A stretch of 38,746 nucleotides of DNA from Pseudomonadales bacterium (GCA_023257655.1 JALRBQ010000090.1:1-38746), one strand, 5' to 3'; numbered from the stretch's first letter, positions 16,294 to 28,586 are shown. Notes: generated from the letters alone by a model not told the origin. Program-made: numbers and translations.

Positions 16294-17459
16294 TTTGCAC
16301 CTCCGGCGGCGGCCACTACTTTTTCGGCGGCGTCGGTCAGGCTGGTCGCAGCAATGATATTAAAGCCGCTGGCTTGCAACACTTCCCTGCCCTTTTCGGC
16401 ATTATTGCCTTCGAGTCGCACAACGACAGGGACATTGACACCGACTTCTTCCACCGCACCAATGATGCCTTCCGCAATCAGGTCACAGCGAACGATGCCG
16501 CCGAAGATGTTCACCAGCACCGCCTTTACGTTCTCATCAGACAGAATAATCTTGAAGGCCTCGGTCACGCGCTCCTTGGTTGCGCCACCACCAACGTCGA
16601 GAAAGTTGGCCGGGCTGCCGCCATGCAGCTGCACGATATCCATGGTTCCCATCGCGAGGCCTGCACCGTTCACCATGCACCCGATGTTGCCATCCAGAGC
16701 GACGTAATTCAGATCCCAGGAGGCGGCGTGTGCTTCACGCTTGTCATCCTGACTCGGATCGTGCATTTCCCGTAACTTGGGTTGGCGATAGAGTGCGTTG
16801 CCATCGATATTGATCTTGCCGTCCAGACAATGCAGGTTTCCCGCCTCGGTAATCACCAGCGGATTGATTTCCAGCAGCGCCAGATCGAGATCGACAAAGA
16901 GTTTCGCCAGGCCAAGGAACAGGTTGGTAAACTGCTTGATCTGGGTGGAGTTCAAACCAAGCTGGAAAGCTAACTCTCGTCCCTGGAACGGTTGTGGACC
17001 AGTCAGGGGATCGATGGTTGCTTTCAGAATTTTTTCCGGTGTCTCGGCGGCGACCTTCTCGATCTCGACGCCGCCTTCGGTAGAGGCCATGAACACGATG
17101 CGTCGACTGGAGCGATCGACAACGGCTCCCAGATACAGTTCCTGGGCGATGTCAGTGCAGGCCTCGACAAGGATACGACTCACTGGCTGACCCTTGGCGT
17201 CGGTTTGATAGGTGACGAGATTCTTGCCAAGCCATTTGGCTGCAAATTCACCGGCTTCGTCGGCGCTCGATACCAGCTTCACACCGCCGGCCTTGCCGCG
17301 ACCACCCGCGTGTACCTGTGCCTTCACTACCCATTTATTGCCGCCGATTTCAGAAGCCGCAGCAACAGCCGCCTCGGGACTGTCAACGGCGATTCCCCTG
17401 GATACAGGCAAACCATATTCGGCAAATAACTGCTTTGCCTGATATTCGTGTAAATTCAT
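16290..17459 (-). CDS. sucC: Succinyl-CoA synthetase beta subunit
   Basis: A 389-residue ATP-grasp protein that binds nucleotide and, with SucD, carries out substrate-level phosphorylation. [19 protein letters not shown] starts the ATP-grasp fold, [17 protein letters not shown] lies at about 45-61, and the C-terminal ligase domain has [18 protein letters not shown] and [11 protein letters not shown]. Length equals the E. coli protein within a residue or two. It overlaps sucD by four bases and is separated from lpd by 133 bases that hold a repeat array. GGTGGAG precedes the ATG. Confidence 0.98.
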   Translation of the reverse strand: MNLHEYQAKQLFAEYGLPVSRGIAVDSPEAAVAAASEIGGNKWVVKAQVHAGGRGKAGGVKLVSSADEAGEFAAKWLGKNLVTYQTDAKGQPVSRILVEACTDIAQELYLGAVVDRSSRRIVFMASTEGGVEIEKVAAETPEKILKATIDPLTGPQPFQGRELAFQLGLNSTQIKQFTNLFLGLAKLFVDLDLALLEINPLVITEAGNLHCLDGKINIDGNALYRQPKLREMHDPSQDDKREAHAASWDLNYVALDGNIGCMVNGAGLAMGTMDIVQLHGGSPANFLDVGGGATKERVTEAFKIILSDENVKAVLVNIFGGIVRCDLIAEGIIGAVEEVGVNVPVVVRLEGNNAEKGREVLQASGFNIIAATSLTDAAEKVVAAAGGAK

Positions 17460-17477
17460 TTTTTCTCCACCAAGAAG

Positions 17478-17586
17478 GGATGACGTTTAGTGTCTTTTAT
17501 CAGTGTATGTTTTATTAGTGTGTCTTTAATAAACACGTCATTTATTGTGTAGCTTCTTTTAAGAGTCAGCGTGTCGAGCCTCTTAA
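17478..17586 (-). repeat. Degenerate AT-rich repeats and stem-loop between lpd and sucC
   Basis: The gap after lpd holds three imperfect copies of a 13-15 base unit, read on the plus strand as TAGTGTCTTTTAT, CAGTGTATGTTTTAT and TAGTGTGTCTTTAAT (within about 17489-17530). A related CAGTGTCTTTG occurs at the end of lpd. A 7-bp inverted repeat, TTAAGAG (17559-17565) and CTCTTAA (17580-17586), forms a stem with a 14-base loop. There is no U-tract on the minus strand, so a processing or stability role is more likely than termination. Confidence 0.5.
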
Positions 17587-17592
17587 CACCTG

Positions 17593-19053
<1,461 letters not shown>

Positions 19054-19062
19054 TTAAACGAG

Positions 19063-20280
19063 TTAAATCTCCAGTATCAACCTGGTCGGATCTTCCAGCA
19101 GTTCCTTCACCGTGACCAGGAATTGTACCGCTTCCTTGCCATCGATCATGCGATGATCATACGACAGTGCCAGATACATCATCGGCAATATCCTGACCTC
19201 GCCGTCAACAGCCATCGGTCGATCCTGAATCTTGTGCATGCCCAAAATGGCAGTTTGTGGTGGGTTCAATATGGGTGTAGACAACAGCGAGCCAAACACA
19301 CCACCGTTAGAAATAGTGAAGGTACCACCGGTCATTTCCTCGATGGCAAGCTTGCCGTCCCGGGCTTTCTCACCAAAATCCCGAATTTCTTTTTCGATTG
19401 TAGCCAACCCCATGTTGTCAGCATTGCGCAGCACGGGAACAACCAAACCACGCGGTGAGGACACGGCGACACCAATGTCCTGATAGCCGTGATAAATGAT
19501 ATCGCTGCCGTCGATCGATGCATTCACCGCCGGATAGCGTTTCAGCGCCTCGATACAGGCCCGCACAAAGAATGACATGAAGCCGAGGCGGATACCGTCA
19601 TGAGCCTTTTCGAACTCGGCCTTGTAGCGGTTACGAATCGTCATCACTGCCTGCATGTTCACTTCATTGAAAGTGGTCAGCATCGCTGTCGATTGCGAGG
19701 CTTGCAGCAGGCGCTCGGCAACCTTGGCGCGCAGTCGGCTCATCGGCACACGCTCTTCAATGCGACCTTCCGCGGCACTGAGTTGCGGGTTGGGTTTGCT
19801 GGCGGCGGCTGGGGCCGGAGCACTGGCTGTCGCCGGACGCTCCAGATAATTCACTACATCTTCTTTCGTGACGCGACCGTCTTTGCCACTGCCGGCTATC
19901 GCGCCCGGCGCAATACTATTCTCTTCCATCAGTTTTCTGGCGGCGGGACTGATAATGTTGGCAGCCTCTGCGCCGTCGTTGTTGCTGGCGACAGGTGCAC
20001 TTGTTGCGGCTGGCGCAGATTCCACCTTGCCTTGACTGGCTCCGCCTTCCTGCACACTCCCGATCGCTTCATTGCTGACAATGGTGTCACCGGATTTCTT
20101 CATGATTTCCTGTAACACGCCATCCGTCGGTGATACGACTTCGATAACAACCTTGTCGGTTTCGATATCGACCAGCAACTCGTCACGGGTTACGGCATCC
20201 CCTACTTTCTTGTACCAGGTTGCGATAGTGCCATCCGGAACTGACTCGGGCAGGGTTGGCGCTTTGATTTCAATAGTCAT
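19063..20280 (-). CDS. sucB: Dihydrolipoyllysine-residue succinyltransferase (E2 of OGDH)
   Basis: A 405-residue core protein of the 2-oxoglutarate dehydrogenase complex. It has one lipoyl domain (lysine in [12 protein letters not shown], about residue 43), an Ala/Pro-rich linker, a peripheral subunit-binding domain ([19 protein letters not shown], about 110-146), a second linker and the catalytic domain ending in [17 protein letters not shown] with the active-site His and Asp. Length and single lipoyl domain match SucB. AAGGACA precedes the ATG. It follows sucA by 52 bases. Confidence 0.98.
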   Translation of the reverse strand: MTIEIKAPTLPESVPDGTIATWYKKVGDAVTRDELLVDIETDKVVIEVVSPTDGVLQEIMKKSGDTIVSNEAIGSVQEGGASQGKVESAPAATSAPVASNNDGAEAANIISPAARKLMEENSIAPGAIAGSGKDGRVTKEDVVNYLERPATASAPAPAAASKPNPQLSAAEGRIEERVPMSRLRAKVAERLLQASQSTAMLTTFNEVNMQAVMTIRNRYKAEFEKAHDGIRLGFMSFFVRACIEALKRYPAVNASIDGSDIIYHGYQDIGVAVSSPRGLVVPVLRNADNMGLATIEKEIRDFGEKARDGKLAIEEMTGGTFTISNGGVFGSLLSTPILNPPQTAILGMHKIQDRPMAVDGEVRILPMMYLALSYDHRMIDGKEAVQFLVTVKELLEDPTRLILEI

Positions 20281-20332
20281 GATGTGTCCTTGTGAATATT
20301 CGTGCTATGGCGTCAGAGACGCCTGAGTACGA

Positions 20333-23164
20333 TCAATTCAATGCTTCATCTATAAATTGCTGTTGTTGTTGTGCGTGCAAGGCAGCATAGCCAGCCGCAG
20401 CAGCAGCCGAGGCCTCGCGTCCGACATACTCCAGGAAGATAGTCGGGAAATGCTGGTTCAATACACGCCTGAAGTGATGCTGACTGGAATACCAGGCTCC
20501 CTGATTCATTGGTTCTTCCTGACACCAGACGAGAGACTTCATATTCTTGTACTGCAATACGCAACGTTCGAACTCGTCATGCGGGAAGGGATATAACTGC
20601 TCCAATCGTACGATAGCGATGTCAGTAATACCCCGTGCCCGACGCTCCTGCCGCAGGTCGTAATACACTTTGCCACTGCACAGAATCAATTTACGGATCG
20701 CCTCAGGTTGGAAGCCGTCCGTTTCATCAAGAATGACCTGGAAACTGCCATTGGCGAGTTCTTCCAGAGTCGATGTGGATTCCTTATGGCGCAGCAGACT
20801 CTTCGGTGACATGACGACCAACGGCTTGCGCAACGGGCACAGCACTTGCTTGCGCAGCATGTGAAACACCTGCGCTGAAGTCGTCGGCAGGCACACCTGA
20901 ATATTGTGCTCCGCACACAGTTGCAGGAAGCGTTCCAGTCGCGCCGAGGAATGTTCCGGACCCTGCCCCTCATAACCATGAGGTAGTAACAGTGTCAGAC
21001 CACACAGACGCTGCCACTTGTTTTCACCACTGGTGATAAATTGATCGATCACGACCTGCGCCGAATTGGCAAAGTCTCCAAACTGAGCCTCCCAGATTAC
21101 GAGTGCATTGGGAGTGGTCGTCGCATATCCGTATTCAAAAGCCAGTACAGCCGCCTCGGACAGCAGCGAATCGAAGATCGTGAAACCGGCCTTGGTTTCA
21201 CCGATTTTCTGCAGGGGAATGTGTGCCTCGCCTGTCTTTTGATCATAGACGATGGCGTGGCGATGGGAGAACGTACCCCGCCCCACATCCTGACCCGTAA
21301 TCCGAACCTTGTTACCTGTGGTGAGAATGCTGGCATAGGCCAGGGTCTCGGCAAATCCCCAATCAACGGGGATCTCACCTTCCGCCATGCTGGCGCGGTC
21401 ATCGTAAATCTTCTTCACCTGACGCTGCAGGGTGAAACTCTTGGGCAGTTCGAGTACGCGCTTGGCGACGGCCTTCAGGGTACTCATTGGCAATGAGGTG
21501 TTGTAATGCGGACTCCAGTCGTGACCAATGTAGGGACTCCAGTCGACGAAGAGTTCAATATTAGGCTCTTTCACCAGGCTCTTGACGACGTGTTCACCGG
21601 TATCCAGCGCATCGCGATAACTCTTGTTGATGGCCTCGGCTTCTTCCGCTGACACCACGTCCTCGGCTGCCAGTTTCTCCGCGTAAAGTACACGCGTGGA
21701 TTTGTGGCTCTTGATGACGTTATACATCACCGGTTGCGTTGCTGATGGTTCATCAGTTTCGTTATGACCACGACGCCGGTAGCAGATCAGGTCAATCACG
21801 ACATCCTTCTTGAATTGATAGCGGAAGTCGAGTGCCAACTGTGTTACAAACAACACCGCTTCCGGATCGTCAGCGTTCACGTGGAAAATCGGGGCCTGAA
21901 CCATCTTGGCGATGTCGGTGCAATATTCCGTAGATCGCGCATCTTCCTGACGGCTGGTTGTGAAACCCACCTGGTTATTCACGATGATGTGTACGGTGCC
22001 GCCTGTGTAGTAGGCACGCGTCTGCGACATCTGGAAGGTCTCCATGACGACACCCTGTCCGGCGAAAGCCGCGTCACCGTGAATGATAATTGGAATAACC
22101 TGATTACCTTCACGATCCTTACGGCGAGACTGACGCGCGCGCACGGAACCTTCGACTACCGGAGCCACGATCTCGAGATGCGACGGGTTGAACGCGAGAG
22201 CCATGTGAACTTCGCCACCGGCAGTCATGATGTTTGATGAGAAGCCCTGGTGATATTTGACGTCACCGGAACTCTTATACACGGCCTTGCCTTCAAACTC
22301 CTCGAACAGGTTTGCCGGGTTTTTGCCAAGAATATTCACGAGCACATTCAGCCGGCCGCGATGCGCCATACCTAACACAATTTCTTTGGCACCGTACTTG
22401 CCGGAGCGCTGGATAAGCTCATCGAGGGCAGGAATCAGGCTTTCGCCACCTTCGAGTCCAAACCGTTTGGTCCCCGGATATTTGGAATCGAGGTGCTTTT
22501 CGAGGCCTTCGGCCGCCGACAGACGTCCTAATACGTGGCGTTTGACATCATTATCAAACACGAAAAAGCCATCATCACTTTCGATGCGCTGCTGAATCCA
22601 CTGCTTCTCCTCGAGATTCACGATATGCATGAATTCATAGCCGATCGAGTTACAGTAGATGCGCTCGAGCGTATCGACGATCTCTCGCAACGGCGCCTTG
22701 TCTTTCTTGATAAACAGGGAACCGGTCTGGAAAATCGTTGAACTGTCGATTGGCGAGAGATCGTGAAACTCGAGCTCGAGATCTGGCACTCGTTCACGAT
22801 GCATCAAACCGAGTGGATCAAGCTTCGCCTTTTGGTGACCGCGCACACGGTAGGAACTGATAAGCAATAGCACCTGTACCTGCTTGCGCTCGTGCTCGGA
22901 GTTAACAACCGCATCGTTGGAAATTTGTTGTGAATAGCGCGATATCTTGCCGAGCGCCCGCAGATCCTTTTGAATCTTGGCGTGGGAGATATCCGCGTTT
23001 TTACCACCGTGCACTGGCGGGAGGCTGGCAAAATAATCTCGCCATTGCTGTGGAATGGTATCGGGGTCGGCCAGAAAGCTCTCGTAGAGTGCTTCCACAT
23101 AATCGGCATTAGCGCCGGACAGATGCCCGGTGCTCAACATTAATTCCATTAACCCATCATGCAT
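20333..23164 (-). CDS. sucA: 2-oxoglutarate dehydrogenase E1 component
   Basis: A 943-residue thiamine diphosphate enzyme that decarboxylates 2-oxoglutarate and transfers the succinyl group to the lipoyl arm of SucB. The N-terminal segment (LSGANADYVEALYESFLADP) is the SucB-binding region seen in gammaproteobacterial E1o. GMAHRGRLNVLVNILGK, GDAAFAGQGVVMETFQMS and the C-terminal LEQLYPFPHDEFE are all present. It is preceded by a 143-base gap after sdhB in which I see no clear promoter, and by a weak ribosome-binding site. Confidence 0.98.
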   Translation of the reverse strand: MHDGLMELMLSTGHLSGANADYVEALYESFLADPDTIPQQWRDYFASLPPVHGGKNADISHAKIQKDLRALGKISRYSQQISNDAVVNSEHERKQVQVLLLISSYRVRGHQKAKLDPLGLMHRERVPDLELEFHDLSPIDSSTIFQTGSLFIKKDKAPLREIVDTLERIYCNSIGYEFMHIVNLEEKQWIQQRIESDDGFFVFDNDVKRHVLGRLSAAEGLEKHLDSKYPGTKRFGLEGGESLIPALDELIQRSGKYGAKEIVLGMAHRGRLNVLVNILGKNPANLFEEFEGKAVYKSSGDVKYHQGFSSNIMTAGGEVHMALAFNPSHLEIVAPVVEGSVRARQSRRKDREGNQVIPIIIHGDAAFAGQGVVMETFQMSQTRAYYTGGTVHIIVNNQVGFTTSRQEDARSTEYCTDIAKMVQAPIFHVNADDPEAVLFVTQLALDFRYQFKKDVVIDLICYRRRGHNETDEPSATQPVMYNVIKSHKSTRVLYAEKLAAEDVVSAEEAEAINKSYRDALDTGEHVVKSLVKEPNIELFVDWSPYIGHDWSPHYNTSLPMSTLKAVAKRVLELPKSFTLQRQVKKIYDDRASMAEGEIPVDWGFAETLAYASILTTGNKVRITGQDVGRGTFSHRHAIVYDQKTGEAHIPLQKIGETKAGFTIFDSLLSEAAVLAFEYGYATTTPNALVIWEAQFGDFANSAQVVIDQFITSGENKWQRLCGLTLLLPHGYEGQGPEHSSARLERFLQLCAEHNIQVCLPTTSAQVFHMLRKQVLCPLRKPLVVMSPKSLLRHKESTSTLEELANGSFQVILDETDGFQPEAIRKLILCSGKVYYDLRQERRARGITDIAIVRLEQLYPFPHDEFERCVLQYKNMKSLVWCQEEPMNQGAWYSSQHHFRRVLNQHFPTIFLEYVGREASAAAAAGYAALHAQQQQQFIDEALN

Positions 23165-23307
23165 TTTGTTTTTCTCTGTCGCTCACAATCGCGGGTGATG
23201 TGTCTGCGCCTGCCAGGATCGCGGCTCTGTCAGTCAGCCACTTTTCCTGACCAGGCACCCGGTATCATGCCGGCGAATTGGTCGCACGTTGTTGTGGTTT
23301 GTCTTGA

Positions 23308-24015
23308 CTACGTACCCTGTTGAATCAGCATCGAGCGAATGTGGCCGATGGCACGAGTCGGATTGAGACCCTTGGGACAAACGGCAACACAATTCATGAT
23401 TCCGCGGCAGCGAAACACACTGAACGGATCATCGAGGTCGGCGAGACGCTCGGCTGTGGCTGTGTCACGGCTGTCAGCCAGAAACCGATACGCTTGCAGC
23501 AGGCCGGCGGGACCAATGAATTTATCCGGGTTCCACCAGAAGGAAGGACAATTCGTACTGCAGCAGGCGCACAGGATACATTCGTACAGCCCGTCCAGTT
23601 TCGCCCGATCCTCGGGTGACTGGAGACGCTCGATTGCCGGTGCCGGCTTGTCATTGATCAGGTAGGGCTTAATCTTCTCGAATTGCTTGTAGAAAATGGA
23701 CAGATCGACAACCAGATCGCGAATCACGGGCAGCCCTGGCAAGGGTCGCAGCACCAGCTTTTGGCCGGGTTTTACCGCTTCCGAAATCGGCGTGATACAT
23801 GCCAATCCATTGCGGCCATTGATGTTCATGCCGTCGGAACCGCACACGCCTTCGCGGCAGGAGCGTCGGTATGTCACCGAAGGATCCTTCTGCTTGGCCA
23901 GTTCCAATACATCCAGAACCATCAGATCTTTCCCGGCAGGAATGCTGACTTCGATATCCTGCATGACCGGCTTCTTGTCGGTATCAGGGTTGTAGCGATA
24001 AATGCTAACTAACAC
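23308..24015 (-). CDS. sdhB: Succinate dehydrogenase iron-sulfur subunit
   Basis: A 235-residue subunit that carries electrons from SdhA to ubiquinone. The three cluster sites are visible: SCREGVCGSDGMNINGRNGL for [2Fe-2S], CILCACCSTNCPSFWWN and CRGIMNCVAVCPKGLNP for the [4Fe-4S] and [3Fe-4S] clusters. The start is a GTG at 24015, giving (M)LVSIYRYNPD. It is separated from sdhA by 66 AT-rich bases without recognisable elements. Confidence 0.98.
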   Translation of the reverse strand: MLVSIYRYNPDTDKKPVMQDIEVSIPAGKDLMVLDVLELAKQKDPSVTYRRSCREGVCGSDGMNINGRNGLACITPISEAVKPGQKLVLRPLPGLPVIRDLVVDLSIFYKQFEKIKPYLINDKPAPAIERLQSPEDRAKLDGLYECILCACCSTNCPSFWWNPDKFIGPAGLLQAYRFLADSRDTATAERLADLDDPFSVFRCRGIMNCVAVCPKGLNPTRAIGHIRSMLIQQGT

Positions 24016-24081
24016 GATTCACCTTAATCTTCTGCGAATAGACAAATAGATAGAGCTATAAATAGAGCAATAAACCTGCTT

Positions 24082-25854
24082 TTAATACGTGCGAACCTTG
24101 GGCTCAAACTTCGGCACAGTCTTCGGTGCGAAATTAACATCACGCTTGCCAACCCGTTTCTCATTCGGGAAATACATGGAGTGACAGAGCCAATTCGCGT
24201 CGTCACGTTCCTGATAGTCATCGCGGGCGTGAGCGCCACGACTCTCTTTTCTGGCTTCAGCTGTAATTGCCGTCGCCTCAGCAACCTCAAACAGATTTTC
24301 GAGTTCGAGTGCTTCGATTCGTGCCGTATTGAATGTCTGGCTCTTGTCCTGCAATTCCACATTGGCAATACGGCCGCGCAATTCCTTCAGCTTCTCGATG
24401 CCCTGTTGCATGAACTCACCCTTGCGGAAGACACCGAAGTAATTTTGCATGATGGTCTGCAATTCGGCGCGCAATGCGGCGACACTCTCACCCTTGCCTG
24501 AATTATTGAGTCGATTGAGGCGCGCCATGGAGCGCTCGATATCCGACTCAGAGGCCTTGCGCTGCTCAATACCCTGACGCAGCATCGACTCGATGTGCTT
24601 ACCAGCGGCACGACCGAATACCACCAGGTCGAGCAAACTGTTGCCACCTAACCGGTTAGCGCCGTGAACAGAAACACAGGCGACCTCACCGACGGCAAAC
24701 AGGCCGGGAATAATGTGATCCTTACCCTGCTCGTCCTGCGTAATCGCCTGACCATGCACGTTGGTCGGAATGCCACCCATCATGTAATGGCAAGTTGGCA
24801 CAACCGGAATGGGTTCCTTGATCGGGTCAACGTGCGCGAAGGTTCGGGACAATTCGAGAATACCGGGCAGCTTGGAATTCAGAACCTCTTCACCGAGGTG
24901 ATCCAGCTTCAGCATCACGTGGTCTCCGTTCTCACCGCAGCCACGCCCCTCGAGAATCTCGAGCACCATAGACCGCGCTACCACATCGCGCCCTGCCAGG
25001 TCTTTGGCGTTGGGCGCGTATCGCTCCATGAAGCGTTCGCCATCTTTGTTAATCAAATAACCGCCTTCGCCACGGCAGCCCTCGGTCACCAGTGTGCCAG
25101 CGCCATAAATTCCGGTCGGGTGGAATTGCCACATCTCGATATCCTGCACCGGATAACCGGCACGCAGTGCCATGCCAACACCGTCACCGGTATTGATCAG
25201 GGCATTCGTTGTTGAGGCATAGATACGGCCGGCGCCGCCGGTGGCGAACACAGTCGCCTTGGAATTTACGAATACGGTTTCACCGGTTTCAATGCAGATC
25301 GCGATAACACCGACGATAGCGCCATCCTGATTCTTAACGAGGTCGGTTGCATACCACTCATTAAAGAACACGGTATTGGCTTTGAGATTGCCCTGATACA
25401 AGGCATGCAGAAGCGCGTGCCCCGTACGGTCGGCTGCGGCACAGGTGCGCGCTGCCTGACCCCCTTCGCCGAAATTCTTCGATTGCCCACCGAAGGGACG
25501 TTGATAGATGCGACCATTTTCAGTGCGAGAGAACGGCAGTCCCATGTGCTCGAGTTCGAACACTGTCTGTGGGCCTTCGCTACACATGTACTCAATGGCG
25601 TCCTGATCGCCAATGTAATCAGACCCCTTGACGGTGTCATACATGTGCCAACGCCAGTCATCATTGGGATCGGCACTGGCGATGGCACAGGTGATGCCAC
25701 CCTGTGCCGAAACGGTGTGCGAGCGGGTCGGAAATACCTTCGAGATGACTGCTGTCTTGTAACCGGACTGTGCTAACTGGAGAGCGGCGCGCATACCCGC
25801 GCCACCGCCGCCCACGATTACTGCATCGAAATTTAAACTGCGCATGCCTGTCAT
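24082..25854 (-). CDS. sdhA: Succinate dehydrogenase flavoprotein subunit
   Basis: A 590-residue catalytic subunit that oxidises succinate to fumarate. It has the FAD motif [19 protein letters not shown], the flavin-linking histidine in [30 protein letters not shown] for substrate binding, and [18 protein letters not shown]. The C-terminal half is complete, ending in [11 protein letters not shown]. The ATG lies directly next to the sdhD stop; a second ATG three codons on is also possible. Confidence 0.98.
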   Translation of the reverse strand: MTGMRSLNFDAVIVGGGGAGMRAALQLAQSGYKTAVISKVFPTRSHTVSAQGGITCAIASADPNDDWRWHMYDTVKGSDYIGDQDAIEYMCSEGPQTVFELEHMGLPFSRTENGRIYQRPFGGQSKNFGEGGQAARTCAAADRTGHALLHALYQGNLKANTVFFNEWYATDLVKNQDGAIVGVIAICIETGETVFVNSKATVFATGGAGRIYASTTNALINTGDGVGMALRAGYPVQDIEMWQFHPTGIYGAGTLVTEGCRGEGGYLINKDGERFMERYAPNAKDLAGRDVVARSMVLEILEGRGCGENGDHVMLKLDHLGEEVLNSKLPGILELSRTFAHVDPIKEPIPVVPTCHYMMGGIPTNVHGQAITQDEQGKDHIIPGLFAVGEVACVSVHGANRLGGNSLLDLVVFGRAAGKHIESMLRQGIEQRKASESDIERSMARLNRLNNSGKGESVAALRAELQTIMQNYFGVFRKGEFMQQGIEKLKELRGRIANVELQDKSQTFNTARIEALELENLFEVAEATAITAEARKESRGAHARDDYQERDDANWLCHSMYFPNEKRVGKRDVNFAPKTVPKFEPKVRTY

Positions 25855-26223
25855 CTAGCTACCCCAGAAAATCTGTATGCCCCAGAGCAGATACACGACT
25901 GTAAGAAGCGCACAGCCTGCCTGGAAAACCAATCGGATAAATGTTGCCTTTGTCCCTAACTGAAGCGATGTCAGGTAATCGGTGGAGATTGTCCACATGC
26001 CAATCCACGCATGCACACACAGAGCGAGCACAGTCACCAGACTGAAGAAGCGGAACGGGCTGGAATCGAACAGGGATCGCCATTGCAGGTAATCCATATC
26101 CGGATGCGCGACAAAACTGCCGAGCAAACACAGTGTGTAGGCGGCGAGAATGACGGCGCTAAAACGTTGAATGATCCAGTCGAACAAACCGGAACGGCCG
26201 AGGTTGGTTACATTCGTTACCAT
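25855..26223 (-). CDS. sdhD: Succinate dehydrogenase membrane anchor subunit D
   Basis: A protein of 122 residues with three membrane helices (around VILAAYTLCLLGSFVAH, VTVLALCVHAWIGMWTISTDY and AGCALLTVVYLLWGIQIFWG). The HAWIGMWTISTDYL segment holds the heme-b ligand His and the Asp-Tyr pair near the quinone site. I prefer the ATG at 26223 with a GGGGG(T) ribosome-binding site; a GTG two codons earlier at 26229 is the alternative. It overlaps the sdhC stop by seven bases. Confidence 0.93.
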   Translation of the reverse strand: MVTNVTNLGRSGLFDWIIQRFSAVILAAYTLCLLGSFVAHPDMDYLQWRSLFDSSPFRFFSLVTVLALCVHAWIGMWTISTDYLTSLQLGTKATFIRLVFQAGCALLTVVYLLWGIQIFWGS

Positions 26224-26591
26224 ATCCACACCCCCGCGATGATGATTGCGATGCCTGCGACAACAAGAGTGAGTTGGGCACCACGCAGACTGCCTTCCTT
26301 CGTCTCACCGATGCCGAGATCCATCGCCAGGTGCTTGATGCCCGCCACCAGATGGTAGAGCAATCCTGACACCACGGCCCAGATCACCAGTTTGCCGAAC
26401 GGGCTTGAAACAAGTTCGACCGCCCGGGCAAATCCGGCTTCGGATTCCAGCGACATCTCCAGCAAATACAGCAACAGAGCCGTACCCAGGAAGATGAAAA
26501 CGCCGGAAATCCGGTGGGTAATTGAGGTGATCGCCGCGAGCGGCCATTTGATCGAGAAGAGATTGAGATTTTGCGGTCTAGTATCTTTCAC
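26217..26591 (-). CDS. sdhC: Succinate dehydrogenase cytochrome b556 subunit C
   Basis: A 124-residue membrane anchor with three helices. RPQNLNLFSIKWPLAAITSI then HRISGVFIFLGTALLLYLLE is the SdhC signature (quinone-site Ser and Arg), and LLYHLVAGIKHLAMDLG holds the heme-ligand histidine. The start is a GTG at 26591; no in-frame ATG occurs before residue 46. It is the first gene of the sdhCDAB-sucAB-lpd-sucCD operon and diverges from gltA. Confidence 0.95.
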   Translation of the reverse strand: MKDTRPQNLNLFSIKWPLAAITSITHRISGVFIFLGTALLLYLLEMSLESEAGFARAVELVSSPFGKLVIWAVVSGLLYHLVAGIKHLAMDLGIGETKEGSLRGAQLTLVVAGIAIIIAGVWIW

Positions 26592-26825
26592 TTTCAGCCT
26601 GTTCCGTAAGCCATTCGAGTACCCGAGACAATCCTTTGTTGCATGGAGCCGGGAATGCGCAAACTAATTGAAATAATTACACTATTTGGGGAAAACAAAC
26701 GCCGCAGAGTATATGCCCATCGACGCTCTAATACAATAAATCTTACGGTTCTGCCAAGAAAAATGACAATATTCTGTCAGGTACAAAACGCGCGATTGGT
26801 CGTCCCGTAATTTTACCCTGTACCG

Positions 26826-26850
26826 CACCATTCCGGATTGCCGAATGGTG
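26826..26850. repeat. Inverted repeat upstream of gltA
   Basis: CACCATTCCGG (26826-26836) and CCGAATGGTG (26841-26850) form a 10-bp inverted repeat with one bulged C and a 4-base centre. It lies about 70 bases before the gltA -35 element, inside the divergent region, and could be an operator or a transcript hairpin. Confidence 0.5.
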
Positions 26851-26916
26851 AGTAGCCCCCACATGAATCGGCCGTTTTTACCGGCGCTAGAGTCCGTTGT
26901 TAGTCGAGACAAACAT

Positions 26917-26946
26917 TTGACAAAGCCATCGCTCTCTACCTAGTAT
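26917..26946 (+). promoter_or_regulatory. Candidate gltA promoter
   Basis: A perfect TTGACA at 26917-26922 and TAGTAT at 26941-26946 are separated by 18 bases. Transcription would start near 26953, giving a leader of about 110 bases. Confidence 0.55.
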
Positions 26947-27063
26947 TGCCGTCCCTGTGCAGACACACCGCAGGCACAATAATAGCAAGCAACAACCGCC
27001 AAACGGTTGTAATTCCCGGCATACAATCCGAATCTACCTTGAAGCATTTCACAGGAGTCTGGC

Positions 27064-28344
27064 ATGAGCGAGAGAAAGGCCCAGTTAACCATTGACGGGG
27101 TAGACAAGACCTTCGAACTTCCCGTCTATGAAGGCAGTACTGGTCCTGATGTAGTAGACGTCCGCAGCCTGGCCGGAGAAGGCATCTTTACTTACGATCC
27201 TGGCTTCGTCTCCACTGCATCGTGTGACTCCGAAATTACCTATATTGATGGCGCCAAGGGCATCCTGCTGCATCGCGGCTATCCGATTGAACAACTGGCC
27301 GAGAAATCCACCTTCCTTGAAACCTGCTATTTGCTGTTGAATGGCGAATTGCCTGACTCTGCGGCCCTGACAGAATTTGAGACCAGCATTCGCTATCACA
27401 CCATGGTAGACGAACAAATACACCAGTTTTTCCGCGGTTTCCCGCGCACCGCGCATCCAATGGCGATGCTGTGCGGTGTCGTCGGCGCCCTCTCCGCGTT
27501 CTACCACGACACACTGAATATTGATGATCCTGGCCACCGCATGCTCGCGGCCCATCGCATCATTGCCAAAATGCCGACACTGGCTGCGATGTGCTACAAG
27601 CACGGCGTTGGTCAGCCTTATATGTATCCGCAGAATGACATGGGCTTCGCCGAAAATTTCCTGCACATGATGTTCAGTACGCCCTGCGAAGAACCGAATG
27701 TGAGCCCTACATTGGCAAAGGCGATGGATACGATCTTCTTGCTGCACGCGGATCATGAACAGAATGCTTCAACCTCCACCGTGCGCCTCGCCGGTTCCAG
27801 TGGTGCCAATCCTTACGCCTGCATTTCTTCCGGAATTGCGGCGTTGTGGGGACCTGCCCACGGAGGTGCTAACGAAGCAGTTCTTAGAATGTTGAATCGC
27901 ATCGGTGACGAATCGAAAATTGACGAATTCATCGCGCGCGCAAAGGACCCGAAGGACTCGTTCCGCCTGATGGGATTCGGTCATCGCGTCTACAAGAATT
28001 TCGATCCACGCGCCAAAGTCATGCGGCAGATTTGCGACGAAGTACTGGATGAGCTGGGTTCGGAAGATGATCCGCTGTTCCGGGTGGCACGCAAACTGGA
28101 GAAGATTGCGCTCGAGGATGACTACTTCATCGAACGCAAACTGTACCCGAATGTCGACTTCTATTCAGGCATCATTCTCAAAGCCATCGGCATTCCAACC
28201 AGCCTGTTTACCGTGATCTTCGCCACCGGTCGCACACCTGGCTGGATCGCTCACTGGAACGAGATGCTGAGCCATGCGTACCGAATTGGCCGACCTCGCC
28301 AATTGTACAAGGGTCCAACCCGACGCGATTACCCGGCAAAATAA
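27064..28344 (+). CDS. gltA: Citrate synthase (type II, hexameric)
   Basis: A 426-residue enzyme that condenses oxaloacetate and acetyl-CoA into citrate, the entry step of the TCA cycle. The length and N-terminal beta-rich domain ([20 protein letters not shown]) fit the large NADH-sensitive gammaproteobacterial form. The catalytic residues are visible: His in [15 protein letters not shown], His in [14 protein letters not shown] and Asp in [16 protein letters not shown] lies six bases before the ATG. A GC-rich hairpin without a U-tract follows. Confidence 0.98.
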   Translation: MSERKAQLTIDGVDKTFELPVYEGSTGPDVVDVRSLAGEGIFTYDPGFVSTASCDSEITYIDGAKGILLHRGYPIEQLAEKSTFLETCYLLLNGELPDSAALTEFETSIRYHTMVDEQIHQFFRGFPRTAHPMAMLCGVVGALSAFYHDTLNIDDPGHRMLAAHRIIAKMPTLAAMCYKHGVGQPYMYPQNDMGFAENFLHMMFSTPCEEPNVSPTLAKAMDTIFLLHADHEQNASTSTVRLAGSSGANPYACISSGIAALWGPAHGGANEAVLRMLNRIGDESKIDEFIARAKDPKDSFRLMGFGHRVYKNFDPRAKVMRQICDEVLDELGSEDDPLFRVARKLEKIALEDDYFIERKLYPNVDFYSGIILKAIGIPTSLFTVIFATGRTPGWIAHWNEMLSHAYRIGRPRQLYKGPTRRDYPAK

Positions 28345-28355
28345 GCCGCGCTGAC

Positions 28356-28374
28356 GCCGCCCCGGGTGGGCGGC
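28356..28374 (+). terminator. GC-rich hairpin after gltA
   Basis: GCCGCCC (28356-28362) and GGGCGGC (28368-28374) form a perfect 7-bp stem with a 5-base loop, 12 bases after the gltA stop. There is no T-run after it, so termination may depend on Rho; the hairpin would then mainly protect the 3' end. Confidence 0.4.
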
Positions 28375-28510
28375 AAGCTTCCCCTCTGCTTCACACTCAC
28401 ACCCAGTTTGCGGCCTGCTTCCCGCGCCTGCGCTGAAAGCGATGCGCAAGCAAGGCCAACGCGCGGATCGCACCGACGGCATCGAAAAAGTCAGAAAGGA
28501 AAAGAAGAGA

Positions 28511-28586
28511 TGGTGGAGCCTACCGGGATCGAACCGGTGACCTCAACACTGCCAGTGTTGCGCTCTCCCAGCTGAGCTAAGGCCCC
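28511..28586 (-). tRNA. tRNA-Ala(GGC)
   Basis: The minus strand folds into a normal 76-base tRNA: acceptor GGGGCCT with AGGCTCC, D-arm GCTC...GAGC, anticodon stem CAACA/TGTTG with loop CTGGCAG (anticodon GGC, alanine), T-arm ACCGG TTCGATC CCGGT, discriminator A and an encoded CCA. It follows gltX on the same strand, with its own promoter. Confidence 0.97.

Larger units (their letters stand above)
26592..27063. other. Divergent regulatory region between sdhC and gltA
   Basis: 472 bases without a supported gene; it must carry the promoters of both TCA units. A gltA promoter candidate and an inverted repeat are listed separately. On the sdhC side I see an AT-rich stretch around 26665-26690 but no clear -35/-10 pair. 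A 76-codon open frame at 26682-26912 has no family resemblance. Confidence 0.7.

Noticed and set aside
26682..26912. 76-codon minus-strand frame in the sdhC-gltA gap
   Set aside because: No family resemblance, and it covers a region expected to be regulatory; no convincing ribosome-binding site was identified.
28366..28575. 69-codon plus-strand frame ending in TGIEPVTSTLPVLRSPS
   Set aside because: This is the familiar false protein produced by reading the antisense strand of a tRNA gene (tRNA-Ala here).
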